The position numbers were made by a program, and so were the translations under genes. A stretch of 64,000 bases of DNA from Actinomycetes bacterium (GTDB lineage: Bacteria; Actinomycetota; Acidimicrobiia; Acidimicrobiales; Acidimicrobilacustridaceae). The notes below the pieces were generated by a model, which was given only the letters and a program-made list of their open reading frames with translations, made no database searches and was not told the DNA's origin. Below are positions 18,188-27,573 of this stretch, one piece after another. The first letter of the stretch is position 1, and each line of letters opens with the position of its first letter. The stretch covers positions 186,001 to 250,000 of the forward strand of contig JAKOVH010000016.1 of assembly GCA_029782145.1 (NCBI GenBank), in the 5' to 3' direction.

Positions 18188-18663
18188 CCCGAGTGCTGTA
18201 CCCCGGATCGTTCGATCCGATCCACAACGGGCATCTCGAGATCGTCGAGACGGCGGCCCGCCTGTTCGACCACGTCGTCGTGGCGGCCATGCGCAACCCG
18301 CAGAAGGGCGAGCCCCTCTTCTCCCTGGACGAGCGCCGCGAGATGCTCGAGGAGGCGGTGGCCCACCTCGACAACGTCACCGTCACCATGTTCTCGTCGC
18401 TGGTGGTCGACCTCGCCCAGGAGCTGCGGGCCGACTTCATCGTCAAGGGCCTGCGGGCGGTCTCCGACTTCGAGAGCGAGCTGCAGATGGCCCAGATGAA
18501 CCACAAGATCTCGGGCGTCGACACCTTGTTCATCCCGTCGGCATCGGGCAACTCGTTCCTCGCCTCCAAGCTGCTGCGCGAGATCACCCGCTTCGGTGGC
18601 GACGTCACGGCGATGGTGCCGCCGGCGGTCGCCAAGCGCCTCCAGGAGAAGTACGTGCCGTGA
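18184..18663 (+). CDS. coaD: Phosphopantetheine adenylyltransferase
   Basis: This 159-residue protein makes dephospho-CoA from 4'-phosphopantetheine and ATP. It has the nucleotidyl-transferase motif PGSFDPIHNGHLEI, FIVKGLRAVSDFESELQMA and the C-terminal nucleotide-binding segment SGNSFLASKLLREI. It starts with GTG inside the rsmD stop, and its own stop overlaps the next start by 4 nt. Confidence 0.96.
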   Translation: MTRVLYPGSFDPIHNGHLEIVETAARLFDHVVVAAMRNPQKGEPLFSLDERREMLEEAVAHLDNVTVTMFSSLVVDLAQELRADFIVKGLRAVSDFESELQMAQMNHKISGVDTLFIPSASGNSFLASKLLREITRFGGDVTAMVPPAVAKRLQEKYVP

Positions 18664-19508
18664 GCGACTTCGACGATCACGACCTCGACATCGACCTGAC
18701 CCCGCCCCCGGTCGGTGCGCAGTACCACCCGGCCGAGACCGAGGACGTGCTGCTGCAGCTGCGCGACATCATCGACGCCGCCCGCCCGGTGCCGCTGTCG
18801 GCGTCGTCGATGATCGCCAAGGAGGAGGTCCTCGAGCTCATCGACGAGGCCCTCAACCGGCTGCCCGAGGAGCTGCGGGCCGCCCGCTGGCTGCTGAAGG
18901 AGCGCGAGGAGTTCCTCGAGCGCACCCGCCACGAGGCCGACGAGATCCTCGACCAGGCCCGGACCCGCGCCGAGCGGATGGTGCAGCGCACCGAGGTCGT
19001 GAAGGCCGCCGAGCAACGGGCCTACGACATCGTCGAGTCGGCCCAGGCCGACGCCCGTCGCCTGCGCCACGAGGTCGAGGACTTCTGCGACCAGAAGCTG
19101 GCCAGCTTCGAGATCGTGCTGGAGCGCACCCAGAAGCTGGTCGCCGCCGGGCGGGCCAAGCTGCAGGGCACCAACCTGCTCGCCGAGGCCGCCGCCGCGG
19201 CAGCCGCCGAGGGCGGCCTGAACCCACCCGCGGCCGACGCCATGACCGCCGGCCACCCGAGCGCCGGTGGCGCCAACGGCGACGCCGCGGCCTACGCCGC
19301 GTACGGCGACGAGGGCTACGAGGAGCCCTACGACGACGAGCCCTACGACGAGGCCGGCTACGCCGACGACACGGTCGTCACCGACGCGCGGGGCCAGGGC
19401 CGGCTCACGGTGGTCGACGACGACTACGCCCACCTGCCCCCGCCGCCCCGCGAGCCCGAGACGATCCGCGACGCCGCCGCCACCTTCTTCGACCAGGACC
19501 ACGCCTAG
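18660..19508 (+). CDS. DivIVA/ATP-synthase-b-like coiled-coil protein (SepIVA-type)
   Basis: This 282-residue soluble protein has a predicted coiled coil at about residues 35-175 (KEREEFLERTRHEADEILDQ, EVEDFCDQKLASFEIVLERT). An Ala-rich stretch and a disordered acidic tail with repeated EEPYDDEPYDEAGY-type units follow. The position after coaD and before yceD-rpmF matches the mycobacterial gene Rv2927c, whose M. smegmatis homologue is the septation factor SepIVA. That match is by position and architecture, not alignment. It starts with GTG in a 4-nt overlap with coaD. Confidence 0.75.
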   Translation: MSDFDDHDLDIDLTPPPVGAQYHPAETEDVLLQLRDIIDAARPVPLSASSMIAKEEVLELIDEALNRLPEELRAARWLLKEREEFLERTRHEADEILDQARTRAERMVQRTEVVKAAEQRAYDIVESAQADARRLRHEVEDFCDQKLASFEIVLERTQKLVAAGRAKLQGTNLLAEAAAAAAAEGGLNPPAADAMTAGHPSAGGANGDAAAYAAYGDEGYEEPYDDEPYDEAGYADDTVVTDARGQGRLTVVDDDYAHLPPPPREPETIRDAAATFFDQDHA

Positions 19509-19515
19509 GTCGCCG

Positions 19516-20058
19516 ATGGGCGGGCGCGACCTCGTCGTCGGGATCGCCGACCTCCGCCGCCAGCCCGGCACCCGTCGGCGCCTGCGGCGCCAGGTCGTGC
19601 TCCGCGGGCTCGGCGTGTCCAGCGCGCACGTCCCCGAGGGCGAGGCGATCGGCCTCGACCTGGAGCTCGAGGCGCTGAGCAACGGCCTCGTCGCCACCGG
19701 CACCGTCACCGTGCCGTGGGAGGGCGAGTGCCGGCGCTGCCTGCAGGACGTGCGGGCCGAGACGGTGGCCGAGGTCCGCGAGATCTTCGAGCCCTCACCG
19801 GTCGAGGGCGAGACCTACGCGCTGGGCGACGACACCGTCGACCTCGAGCCCATGGTGCGCGACGCGGCGCTGCTCGCCCTGCCCCTCGCCCCGCTGTGCC
19901 GCCCCGAGTGCGCCGGGCCGGCGCCCGACACCTTCCCGGCGGTGGTGGAGGGCGACGAGGCGCCGGGGGACCCCGACGAGGCCGGCGCGGCCCCCGCCGA
20001 CCCGCGCTGGGCGGCCCTCGGGGAGCTGCGCTTCGATTCTGGCGACGACGACGGGTAG
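19516..20058 (+). CDS. YceD/DUF177 family protein
   Basis: This 180-residue protein carries the DUF177 signature, two Cys pairs (ECRRCL and CRPEC) in a beta-rich domain, and an acidic tail. The family always sits upstream of rpmF and is linked to 23S rRNA or ribosome accumulation. The ATG at 19516 is 8 nt after the previous stop. Confidence 0.88.
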   Translation: MGGRDLVVGIADLRRQPGTRRRLRRQVVLRGLGVSSAHVPEGEAIGLDLELEALSNGLVATGTVTVPWEGECRRCLQDVRAETVAEVREIFEPSPVEGETYALGDDTVDLEPMVRDAALLALPLAPLCRPECAGPAPDTFPAVVEGDEAPGDPDEAGAAPADPRWAALGELRFDSGDDDG

Positions 20059-20061
20059 ACT
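20056..20061 (+). promoter_or_regulatory. TAGACT box, possible rpmF promoter
   Basis: TAGACT includes the yceD stop codon. It would give an rpmF leader of roughly 90-95 nt. This is inferred from the hexamer alone. Confidence 0.35.
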
Positions 20062-20162
20062 CTCCCGCTCGTGCCCCGGGCCATCTCGCGCCCGTGGGCC
20101 CGCCTGCGCCCCCGGGGCACCGTGGCGTCGACCGCACGGCCCCACCACCACGAGGAACGACG

Positions 20163-20342
20163 ATGGCCGTCCCCAAGAAGAAGACCTCCAAGTCCAAGAG
20201 CCGCAGCCGCCGGGCCTCGGCGTGGAAGATCGCCACGCCGGCGCGCAGCACCTGCCCGCGCTGCGGGTCGGTCAAGCGCCCCCACGTGGTGTGCGGCAAC
20301 TGCGGGTGGTACCACGGCCGCCAGGCCGTCGACGTCGACTGA
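20163..20342 (+). CDS. rpmF: 50S ribosomal protein L32
   Basis: This 59-residue protein begins AVPKKKTSKSKSRSRRASAW and has a zinc ribbon made of CPRC and CGNC. A GAGGAA ribosome site precedes the ATG. It is followed at 15 nt by plsX, the common rpmF-plsX arrangement that links ribosome and lipid synthesis. Confidence 0.96.
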   Translation: MAVPKKKTSKSKSRSRRASAWKIATPARSTCPRCGSVKRPHVVCGNCGWYHGRQAVDVD

Positions 20343-20357
20343 CGCCCGACCGCCCCG

Positions 20358-21359
20358 GTGAGCACCCTCCCCATCGCCGTCGACGCCATGGGCGGCGACA
20401 ACGCACCCGGCGAGATCGTCGCCGGGGCGGCGCAGGCCGCCGAGGAGCTCGGCGTGCCCGTCGTGCTCGTCGGCCGGCCCGACGACGTGGGCGACACCCG
20501 CGGGCTCGAGCTCATCGAGGCGTCCGAGGTCATCGCCATGGACGCCGACCCGGCCAACAGCGTCCGCACCATGAAGGACTCCTCGCTCGTGCGGGCGGCC
20601 GAGGCGGTCCGCGACGGGCGGGCCTCCGCGATGGTCAGCGCCGGCAACACCGGGGCCACCATGGCCAGCGCCCTGCTGCGCATGGGCCGGATCAAGGGCG
20701 TGGCCCGCCCGGCCATCGCCACCCCGATCCCCGTGCCGTCGGGCTCGCCGACGGTGCTGCTCGACGCCGGCGCCAACTCCGAGTGCAACGCCGAGTGGCT
20801 GGTGCAGTTCGCCCAGATGGGCGCCGTGTACGCCCGCGACCGCTACGGCATCGAGCGGCCCAAGGTGGCGCTGCTGTCGATCGGCGAGGAGCCCACCAAG
20901 GGCAACCCGTTGGTGAAGGAGACGCACAAGCTGCTCGCCGAGGGCTCCTGGGTCGGGTCCACCGGCGCGGAGTTCGTCGGCAACGTCGAGGGCCGCGACC
21001 TCATGACCGACGCCGCCGACGTGGTGGTCACCGACGGCTTCACCGGCAACGTGGCGCTCAAGACCCTCGAGGGCGGCCTCAAGGCCATCATCGCCGCCCT
21101 GCTCGAGGCCTTCGGTTCCACCCCGGAAGCCCAGCAGGCGTCCGCGCAGCTCATGCCGGCGCTGCTGCCGCTCTACGCCACCCTCGACCCAGAGAACACC
21201 GGCGGGGCGATGCTGCTCGGCGTCGATGGCGTCTGCATCATCAGCCACGGCTCGTCGTCGTCGGTGGCGATGGTGAACGCCATCCGGGTGGCCCACGACA
21301 TGGTCGCCGGCGACGTGGTCGGCCACCTCCGCCGGGCCGTCCGGCCCGACCCCGCCTGA
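20358..21359 (+). CDS. plsX: Phosphate acyltransferase PlsX
   Basis: This 333-residue protein has the PlsX opening PIAVDAMGGDNAPGEIVAGA, plus SAGNTGATMASALLRMGRIK and VVTDGFTGNVALKTLEG. It converts acyl-ACP to acyl-phosphate, the donor for PlsY in phosphatidic acid synthesis. The GTG start has no clear ribosome site. It lies between rpmF and an acyl carrier protein gene, its substrate carrier. Confidence 0.95.
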   Translation: MSTLPIAVDAMGGDNAPGEIVAGAAQAAEELGVPVVLVGRPDDVGDTRGLELIEASEVIAMDADPANSVRTMKDSSLVRAAEAVRDGRASAMVSAGNTGATMASALLRMGRIKGVARPAIATPIPVPSGSPTVLLDAGANSECNAEWLVQFAQMGAVYARDRYGIERPKVALLSIGEEPTKGNPLVKETHKLLAEGSWVGSTGAEFVGNVEGRDLMTDAADVVVTDGFTGNVALKTLEGGLKAIIAALLEAFGSTPEAQQASAQLMPALLPLYATLDPENTGGAMLLGVDGVCIISHGSSSSVAMVNAIRVAHDMVAGDVVGHLRRAVRPDPA

Positions 21360-21433
21360 CCCGCCGGGCCGAGGTTTCTCGCCGTCTAGCTGGGGATTCG
21401 CGGCGGTCACAAGCGCGCAATGTCGCTGCCCGC

Positions 21434-21439
21434 TACGAT
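21434..21439 (+). promoter_or_regulatory. TACGAT -10 box upstream of the ACP gene
   Basis: TACGAT would give a leader of about 30 nt containing the GGAG ribosome site before the GTG at 21477. This suggests the acp-rnc-mutM-smc segment can be transcribed separately from plsX. Confidence 0.4.
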
Positions 21440-21476
21440 CCGCCCGTTCGCCGGACCGACCGAGGAGTGCACCTCA

Positions 21477-21767
21477 GTGCCCGCAGAGACCCACGTCGAG
21501 CAGCCGCCCATGGACCGCCAGGCGGTGCTCGACCTGATCCGAGACCGGCTCGCCGACATCCTCGAGATCGAGCCCTCCTCGATCAACGAGGGCGACTCCT
21601 TCGCCGACGACCTCGACGCCGACTCGCTGGCGCTCATCGAGCTGGTCGAGGCGTTGGAGGAGGAGCTGGGCGAGCGCAGCGTCGGGTTCCGCATCGAGGA
21701 CGAGGACCTCGAGGACCTCAAGACCGTCCGCGACGCCGTCGACTACGTCGTCGCCAAGCTTGGCTGA
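21477..21767 (+). CDS. acpP: Acyl carrier protein
   Basis: This 96-residue acidic helical protein has the phosphopantetheine site in LDADSLALIEL (Ser50) and the closing helix DLKTVRDAVDYVVAKL. It carries growing acyl chains and fits between plsX and rnc as in many Gram-positive bacteria. The GTG at 21477 is preferred (GGAG upstream); an in-frame ATG at 21510 would give a product closer to the usual 80 residues. It overlaps rnc by 8 nt. Confidence 0.9.
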   Translation: MPAETHVEQPPMDRQAVLDLIRDRLADILEIEPSSINEGDSFADDLDADSLALIELVEALEEELGERSVGFRIEDEDLEDLKTVRDAVDYVVAKLG

Positions 21768-22569
21768 GGCGCTGCCCCCCCAGCCGCTCGCCGCGCTCGT
21801 CGACCGGCTGGGCCATCGGTTCTCCGAGCCCGGCCCGATGGTGCTCGCCCTGACCCACCGGTCGTGGTGCGCCGAGAACCCCGGGGAGGCGTCCAACGAG
21901 CGGCTGGAGTTCCTCGGCGACGCCGTGCTCGGCCTCGTCGTCACCGACCACATCTTCACCAGCCACCCGGAGATGACCGAGGGCTCCCTCGCCAAGCTGC
22001 GAGCGGCGGTGGTGAGCGCGCCCACGTTGTCGGCGGTCGCCGCCGAGCTCGGCGTGGGCGACGCGTTGCGGCTGGGCAAGGGCGAGGACGCCAGCGGCGG
22101 GCGGGAGAAGGCGTCGATCCTGGCCGACGCCATGGAGGCCATCATCGGCGCCGTCTACGTCGACGGCGGCCTCGAGCCGGCCCGGCGCCTCGTGCTCGAG
22201 CTGTTCGGCGAGCGCATCACCAGCGAAGCCGCCGGTCCTGGCGGCCCCGGCGGGGCCGACCACAAGACCCAGCTCCAGGAGCTCGCCGCCCGCCGCTTCG
22301 ACGAGGTGCCCGCCTACGAGCTGCGCGACGAGGGCCCCGACCACGCCAAACGCTTCTTCGCCACGGTCCGCCTCGGTGACGAGGTGATCGGGGAGGGCGA
22401 GGGCCGCTCGAAGAAGCTCGCCGAGCAGGCCGCCGCCGGCGCCGCGCTCGACCACCTCACCGCCCCGACGGTCGCCACCGCGGCGGTGCCCGCGCCGGTG
22501 GCCCCGGCCGGCAGTCCCGACACCCTCCCCATGAACGCCACCAACGAGAGCGAGCAGGGACATGCCTGA
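21760..22569 (+). CDS. rnc: Ribonuclease III
   Basis: This 269-residue protein has the RNase III signature NERLEFLGDAVLGLVVTD and the downstream acidic cluster ADAMEAIIGAVYVDGG, both metal-binding. A dsRNA-binding domain (DHKTQLQELAARR to GRSKKLAEQAAAGAALDHL) follows. An Ala/Pro-rich tail of about 35 residues after it is unusual. The start is an apparent TTG overlapping the acp stop; no ATG or GTG lies in frame before the first catalytic helix. It processes rRNA precursors and other duplexes. Confidence 0.93.
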   Translation: MAEALPPQPLAALVDRLGHRFSEPGPMVLALTHRSWCAENPGEASNERLEFLGDAVLGLVVTDHIFTSHPEMTEGSLAKLRAAVVSAPTLSAVAAELGVGDALRLGKGEDASGGREKASILADAMEAIIGAVYVDGGLEPARRLVLELFGERITSEAAGPGGPGGADHKTQLQELAARRFDEVPAYELRDEGPDHAKRFFATVRLGDEVIGEGEGRSKKLAEQAAAGAALDHLTAPTVATAAVPAPVAPAGSPDTLPMNATNESEQGHA

Positions 22570-23398
22570 GTTGCCCGAGGTCGAGACCATCCGCCGCGAG
22601 CTGGAGCGGGAGGTCGTCGGCAAGAAGATCAAGTCGGTGGAGGTCACCGGCAAGCGCTCCATCCGGCGCCAGACCCCCGCCGAGCTCGTCGCCCGGCTCG
22701 AGGGGGCCAAGATCACCGCGGCGCAGCGCAAGGGCAAGTACCTCCTGTTGCCGCTCGACACCGGCGACGTGCTGGTGGTGCACCTGCGCATGTCGGGCCA
22801 GCTGCTGCGGGCCGTGCCCAAGGACCCGGTGGCCAAGCACACCCACGTCACCATCAGCTTCACCCAGGGCGGTCAGCTGCGCTTCGTCGACCCCCGCACC
22901 TTCGGCGAGCTGTTCCTCGCCACGCCCGACGAGATCACCTCCGAGATCGAGGAGCTGTCGACCCTGGGCGTCGACCCGGTGGAGACGCCGATGTCGTGGG
23001 TGGACTTCGGGCACCTGCTGCGTTCGCGGAAGATGAAGCTCAAGGCGTTCCTCACCGACCAGACGATGATCGCCGGCATCGGCAACATCTACAGCGACGA
23101 GATCCTGTTCGACTCGGGCCTGCGCTTCGACCGCGACACCGACTCGCTGACCACCCAGGAGATCCGCCGGCTCTACCGCTCCCTGGTCGAGATCCTCCAC
23201 GAGGCCATCAAGTACGGCGGGTCGACGCTCTCCGACGAGCAGTACGTCGACCTGAACGGCAAGCCCGGTGAGTACCAGCAGCACCACCAGGTGTACGACC
23301 GCGAGAAGCAGCCCTGTCGCCGGTGCCGCCGCCATGACATCGTGAAGGCCAAGTTCGCCGGGCGGTCCACCTTCTACTGCGAGGTCTGCCAGGTCTGA
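22562..23398 (+). CDS. mutM: Formamidopyrimidine-DNA glycosylase
   Basis: This 278-residue base-excision enzyme removes 8-oxoguanine. The N-terminal PELPEVETIRREL holds the catalytic Pro/Glu after Met removal. KGKYLLL carries the lesion-site Lys, GIGNIYSDEILF is the helix-two-turn-helix, and the C-terminal zinc finger has CRRC and CEVC. It overlaps rnc by 8 nt and smc by 1 nt, so the whole stretch is a tight operon. Confidence 0.96.
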   Translation: MPELPEVETIRRELEREVVGKKIKSVEVTGKRSIRRQTPAELVARLEGAKITAAQRKGKYLLLPLDTGDVLVVHLRMSGQLLRAVPKDPVAKHTHVTISFTQGGQLRFVDPRTFGELFLATPDEITSEIEELSTLGVDPVETPMSWVDFGHLLRSRKMKLKAFLTDQTMIAGIGNIYSDEILFDSGLRFDRDTDSLTTQEIRRLYRSLVEILHEAIKYGGSTLSDEQYVDLNGKPGEYQQHHQVYDREKQPCRRCRRHDIVKAKFAGRSTFYCEVCQV

Positions 23399-26300
23399 TG
23401 TACCTCAAGCGTCTGCAGATGAAGGGCTTCAAGTCCTTCGCCGACACCACCACCCTCGACCTCGAGCCCGGCGTCACCGTCGTCGTCGGGCCCAACGGCT
23501 CGGGCAAGTCGAACGTCGTCGACGCCATCGGCTGGGTGCTCGGCGCCCAGGCCCCCTCCGCCGTGCGCAGCCAGAAGATGGACGACGTGATCTTCGCCGG
23601 CACGACCAAGCGCTCGGCCCTGGGCCGGGCCGAGGTGAGCCTCACGATCGACAACGGCTCCGGTGTCCTGCCGATCGAGTTCTCCGAGGTCACGATCACC
23701 CGCACGCTGTTCCGCTCCGGCGACAGCGAGTACGCCATCAACGGCGTGCCGTGCCGGCTGCTCGACATCCAGGACCTCCTGTCGGACTCCGGCGTCGGGC
23801 GCCAGCAGCACGTGATCATCAGCCAGGGCCAGATCGACGCCGTGCTCAACGCCCGCCCCGAGGATCGCCGGGCGGTGATCGAAGAGGCCGCCGGGGTGCT
23901 CAAGTACCGGCGCCGCAAGGAGAAGTCCGAGCGGCGCCTGGCCGCCACCGAGGGCAACCTGACCCGCCTGCAGGACCTGCTGCGCGAGGTGCGCCGCCAG
24001 CTGCGCCCCCTCGAACGGCAGGCCGACGCCGCCCGCCGCCACGCCGGTGTGGTGGCCGAGCTGCACGCGCTGCGGGTCTTCGTGGCCGGCCACGAGCTGC
24101 AGGCCCTGCGGGCCCGCCTCGAGCAGGGCGCCCGCAGCCGGGCGGAGCTCGGGGCCGAGGAGGGCCGCCTGCGCCGGGCGCTGGCCGAGCTCGACACCCA
24201 GGTGATGGCCACCGAGGCCGAGCTCACCGCCATGGGCGGCGACGACCTCGGCGACGGGCTCGCCCACTACGAGTCGCTGTTCCAGCAGGCCCGGGGCCTC
24301 ACCGCGGTGCTCACCGAGCGCCGCCGCGGCGTCGAGCGGGCCCGTGGTGCGTCGGTCGACCAGGGGGTGGTGGCATCGCTGGAGGCCGAGGCGGCGCGGC
24401 TGGGCTCCGAGCTGGCCGAGGTCGAGGTCGAGGCGTCGCGCTTCGAGCCGATGGCCGCCGAGCTGGCCGCCGCCGAGGCGCAGCTGGGGGCGGAGCGCCA
24501 GGACTTCGAGGCGGAGTGGGCCAGCGGCGTGCCCGCGCCCACCGGTGCGGCGGCCGAGGTCCGCGGCGAGCTGGCCGCCCTGCGCTCGGCGGCCGAGCGG
24601 GGCCGGTCCGAGCGCGACCGGGTGCGAGCCCGGGCCGACGCCCTGGCCCAGAAGATCGAGCAGCTGGCCGCCGAGGCCGAGCGCCTGCGCGGCGAGCTGG
24701 TGGCAGCCGAGTCGGCCGAGCTGCCCCTCGTCGAGGCCATCGACGCCGCCGAGAAGCGCCGCGCCGCGGCCGAGGCCGCGGTCACCGCCGCCGAGGAGGC
24801 CCACCGTGGTGCCCAGAGCGAGCAGCACGCGTGGCAGGCCCGGGTCGAGGCCCTCGCCCTCGCCCTCGACGAGGCACGCTCCAAGGCGGGCACCGAGCGG
24901 TTGGCCGGCATCGACGGCGTGCTCGGCACGGTGCTCGACCTCGTCGAGATCGACGCCGGCTGGGAGGGCGCCTTCGAGGCGGCGGCCGGCGAGGCGCTGG
25001 CGGCGGTCGTGGTCGACGGGGTCGACACCGGCCGACGGGCCCTCGGGGCGCTCCACAGCGAGGCCCTCACTGGTGCGGTGCTGGCGCTCGGCGCCAGCCG
25101 CGTGCAGCGCACCCCGCCGGCGCAGGGCGAGCCGCTGCGGCGCCACGTGCGGGCCCGGCGCCCCGACGTCGAGCCGCTGCTCGACGCCCTGGTGGGGGCC
25201 GCCGTGGTGGTCGACGGTGGCTGGGTCGAGGCGGTCGACCTCGCCCTCGCCCATCCCGATGCCGTCGTGGTCACCCCCGACGGCGACCGCTTCGGCCTCA
25301 CCGGCTGGCGGGTCGGCACCTCCGGCTCCGGGGCCACCGGTGCCGCGCTGGAGGAGGCCGAGCGCAGGGCCGACGCCGCCGCCGAGCAGGCCGAGCGGGC
25401 GGCCGCCGCCTTGTCCGCTGCCCGGGCCGAGCTGGTGGAGGCGCGGGCCGGCGAGGACGCGCTGGCCAAGCAGCTCGACGACAACGACAACCAGCTCACC
25501 GCGGCCGGTGACCGGCTCCAGCGGGTCGAGGCCGACCGCCGCGACGCAGCCACCGAGGCCGAGGCCCTGCAGGGCCACCTGAGCGAGCTGTCCGACCGGG
25601 TCGGCCGGGAGGACGAGCGCATCGCCGAGCTCGAGGGCCAGCTGCCCGCCCTCGAGGCGGCCGACGCCGAGCTGGCCGAGTCGGCCCGGCGCATGGCCGA
25701 GGCCCGCTCGCGCCTCGAGGAGCAGGCGGCCGACGTGGGCGCCCGCCGCAGCGACCTGGAGGTGCGCACGGCCGCCACGACCGAGCGCCGGCAGTTCCTC
25801 ACCAGCCGCCTGGCCGAGGTCGAGCGACGGCTGGAGGGCGCCGCCGCCGAGCGGGCCGCCGCCGAGCAGCGCCGCCTGGAGCTCGACCGCACCCAGGTCG
25901 CCCTCGACCGGCTGGCGGCCCTGGTGGCCGACCGCACCACGGTCATCGAGGGGCACCTCGACGACTTCCGCGAGCGTCGCCGCCGCCAGTCCGAGGCGGC
26001 GCGGGCCGTGGCGTCGCGCCTCGACGCGCTGCGGCGCCGACGGGCCGACGAGGAGAAGGCCCTCACCGAGCAGCGCGAGCGGGTGCAGCGCGCCGAGATC
26101 GACCACGCCGAGGTCGAGATGCGCATCGAGGCCGCCGTCGAGGCGTTGCGCCGCGACCTCGACACCGAGCCCGACGCCGCCGTCGCCGCCGAGCGCCCCG
26201 AGCTGCCCGACGGCGTCAACCCGGCGGCGCGCATCCGCGAGCTCGAGCGCGAGCTGCGGATCATGGGCCCGATCAACCCGCTGGCCCTCGAGGAGTACGA

Positions 26301-26862
26301 GGCGCTGCAGGAGCGCCACGAGTTCCTCCAACAGCAGCTCGACGACGTCAAGGAGAGTCGTCGGGAGCTGGCCAAGGTCATCCGGGCCATCGACGCCGAG
26401 ATCGTGAGCGTCTTCGCGGCGGCGTTCGCCGACGTCGCCGCCAACTTCGAGGCGCTGTTCTCCACCCTCTTCCCCGGCGGTCAGGGCCGGCTCAAGCTCA
26501 CCGACCCCGAGAACCTGCTCACCACCGGCATCGAGGTCGAGGCCAAGCCCTCCGGCAAGAACGTGCGGAAGCTGTCGCTGCTGTCGGGCGGCGAGCGGTC
26601 GCTCACCGCACTGGCCTACCTGTTCGCCGTGTTCCGCAGCCGGCCCTCGCCGTTCTACGTGATGGACGAGGTCGAGGCCGCCCTCGACGACGTGAACCTG
26701 CACCGCTTCCTCGGGCTCGTCGCCGAGTTCCGCGACGAGGCGCAGCTCGTCATCGTCAGCCACCAGAAGCGCACCATGGAGGCGGCCGACTGCCTCTACG
26801 GCGTGTCGATGCAGCCGGGCGGCTCCTCCAAGGTCGTCAGCGAGAAGGTGGCGGCCTCCTAG
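23398..26862 (+). CDS. smc: Chromosome segregation protein SMC
   Basis: This 1154-residue protein has full SMC architecture. Walker A GPNGSGKSN is at 31-39 and the Q-loop region at about 140; the first coiled coil runs to about 490. The hinge begins near GIDGVLGTVLDLV (about 504), followed by the second coil. The signature LSGGERSLTALAYLF (about 1062) and Walker B FYVMDEVEAALDD (about 1086) complete the head. It condenses and organises the nucleoid with ScpA/ScpB, which are not in this window. It is the last gene of the operon and converges on the GAP-family gene 21 nt away. Confidence 0.96.
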   Translation: MYLKRLQMKGFKSFADTTTLDLEPGVTVVVGPNGSGKSNVVDAIGWVLGAQAPSAVRSQKMDDVIFAGTTKRSALGRAEVSLTIDNGSGVLPIEFSEVTITRTLFRSGDSEYAINGVPCRLLDIQDLLSDSGVGRQQHVIISQGQIDAVLNARPEDRRAVIEEAAGVLKYRRRKEKSERRLAATEGNLTRLQDLLREVRRQLRPLERQADAARRHAGVVAELHALRVFVAGHELQALRARLEQGARSRAELGAEEGRLRRALAELDTQVMATEAELTAMGGDDLGDGLAHYESLFQQARGLTAVLTERRRGVERARGASVDQGVVASLEAEAARLGSELAEVEVEASRFEPMAAELAAAEAQLGAERQDFEAEWASGVPAPTGAAAEVRGELAALRSAAERGRSERDRVRARADALAQKIEQLAAEAERLRGELVAAESAELPLVEAIDAAEKRRAAAEAAVTAAEEAHRGAQSEQHAWQARVEALALALDEARSKAGTERLAGIDGVLGTVLDLVEIDAGWEGAFEAAAGEALAAVVVDGVDTGRRALGALHSEALTGAVLALGASRVQRTPPAQGEPLRRHVRARRPDVEPLLDALVGAAVVVDGGWVEAVDLALAHPDAVVVTPDGDRFGLTGWRVGTSGSGATGAALEEAERRADAAAEQAERAAAALSAARAELVEARAGEDALAKQLDDNDNQLTAAGDRLQRVEADRRDAATEAEALQGHLSELSDRVGREDERIAELEGQLPALEAADAELAESARRMAEARSRLEEQAADVGARRSDLEVRTAATTERRQFLTSRLAEVERRLEGAAAERAAAEQRRLELDRTQVALDRLAALVADRTTVIEGHLDDFRERRRRQSEAARAVASRLDALRRRRADEEKALTEQRERVQRAEIDHAEVEMRIEAAVEALRRDLDTEPDAAVAAERPELPDGVNPAARIRELERELRIMGPINPLALEEYEALQERHEFLQQQLDDVKESRRELAKVIRAIDAEIVSVFAAAFADVAANFEALFSTLFPGGQGRLKLTDPENLLTTGIEVEAKPSGKNVRKLSLLSGGERSLTALAYLFAVFRSRPSPFYVMDEVEAALDDVNLHRFLGLVAEFRDEAQLVIVSHQKRTMEAADCLYGVSMQPGGSSKVVSEKVAAS

Positions 26863-26883
26863 CGCTGGGCGAGTGGCCAGGGT

Positions 26884-27552
26884 TCAGCCGCGCAGCGCCA
26901 GGCCCTGGGAGAGCAGCACCGCCCCGAACACCACGAACAGCGTGGCCATCACCCCGTCGTTGTTGGCGGTGAGCCAGGCCTTGGCCGCGTCGAGGGTGCT
27001 GCGGTCCCGCTCACCGGCGACGACGTCGTAGCCCACCGCCGCCAGCACGACCGAGCTCCCCAGGAGCACGAACGCGGCGATGCCGACGACGGCCTCGCTC
27101 GTGGTGGGGTCGAGCTGGGCCAGGCTCGTCCCGGCGCCGAGCGCGAGGACGAGGTTCTTGGGGTTGGCGACCGACAGCACCAACGCCAGGGCGAACGCCC
27201 GGTGGGGCTCGATGCGGTCGATCGAGGCCATCCACGCGGGCATCTTCGGCTCCTCGCCGGGGCCCGGGCGCCGGCGCCACGAGCGCGCCGCGACCACCAG
27301 CAGCACCACCCCGAGGACGACCTTGAACCACGACACGCCGTCGCTCGATCCGGAGCCGACGTCGAGGGCGCCGGCGAGCAGGTAGCTGCCCGAGGCCACC
27401 ACGGCCAGGCCCAGCACCCAGCCGACGGCGAAGACCGGCGCGTTCACCCGGGCGCGCTGCGAGAAGAGCATCAGGATCACCGCGACGATCGGGATCGGGC
27501 TGATCCCCACCCCGATGGCGAACGCGAGGACCGCGCCGATGGCCTGGGCCAC
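26884..27552 (-). CDS. GAP family (Sap-like) membrane protein
   Basis: This 222-residue protein has six predicted membrane helices in the LysE-like arrangement, with the characteristic FAIGVGISPIPIVAVILML near the N-terminus and ANPKNLVLALGAG in the fourth helix. The family includes Sap, implicated in export of mycobacterial surface glycolipids; the substrate here is unknown. It starts with GTG at 27552. It lies 21 nt after the GNAT-like gene on the same strand, so co-transcription is likely. Confidence 0.8.
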   Translation of the reverse strand: MAQAIGAVLAFAIGVGISPIPIVAVILMLFSQRARVNAPVFAVGWVLGLAVVASGSYLLAGALDVGSGSSDGVSWFKVVLGVVLLVVAARSWRRRPGPGEEPKMPAWMASIDRIEPHRAFALALVLSVANPKNLVLALGAGTSLAQLDPTTSEAVVGIAAFVLLGSSVVLAAVGYDVVAGERDRSTLDAAKAWLTANNDGVMATLFVVFGAVLLSQGLALRG

Positions 27553-27573
27553 GGGGTCGTCCCGACCGCTCGC

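Noticed and set aside
21360..21476. tRNA-like or riboswitch-like signal in the plsX-acp gap
   Set aside because: No GGTTCGA T-arm or conserved riboswitch core is visible; only a -10 box and a ribosome site are supported. No tRNA was found in any other gap either.
23374..26763. 1129-codon open frame antisense to smc
   Set aside because: Its codon positions mirror the strong GC3 bias of smc, and its product is low-complexity Gly/Leu/Arg/His with no domain. The smc frame has every expected motif.
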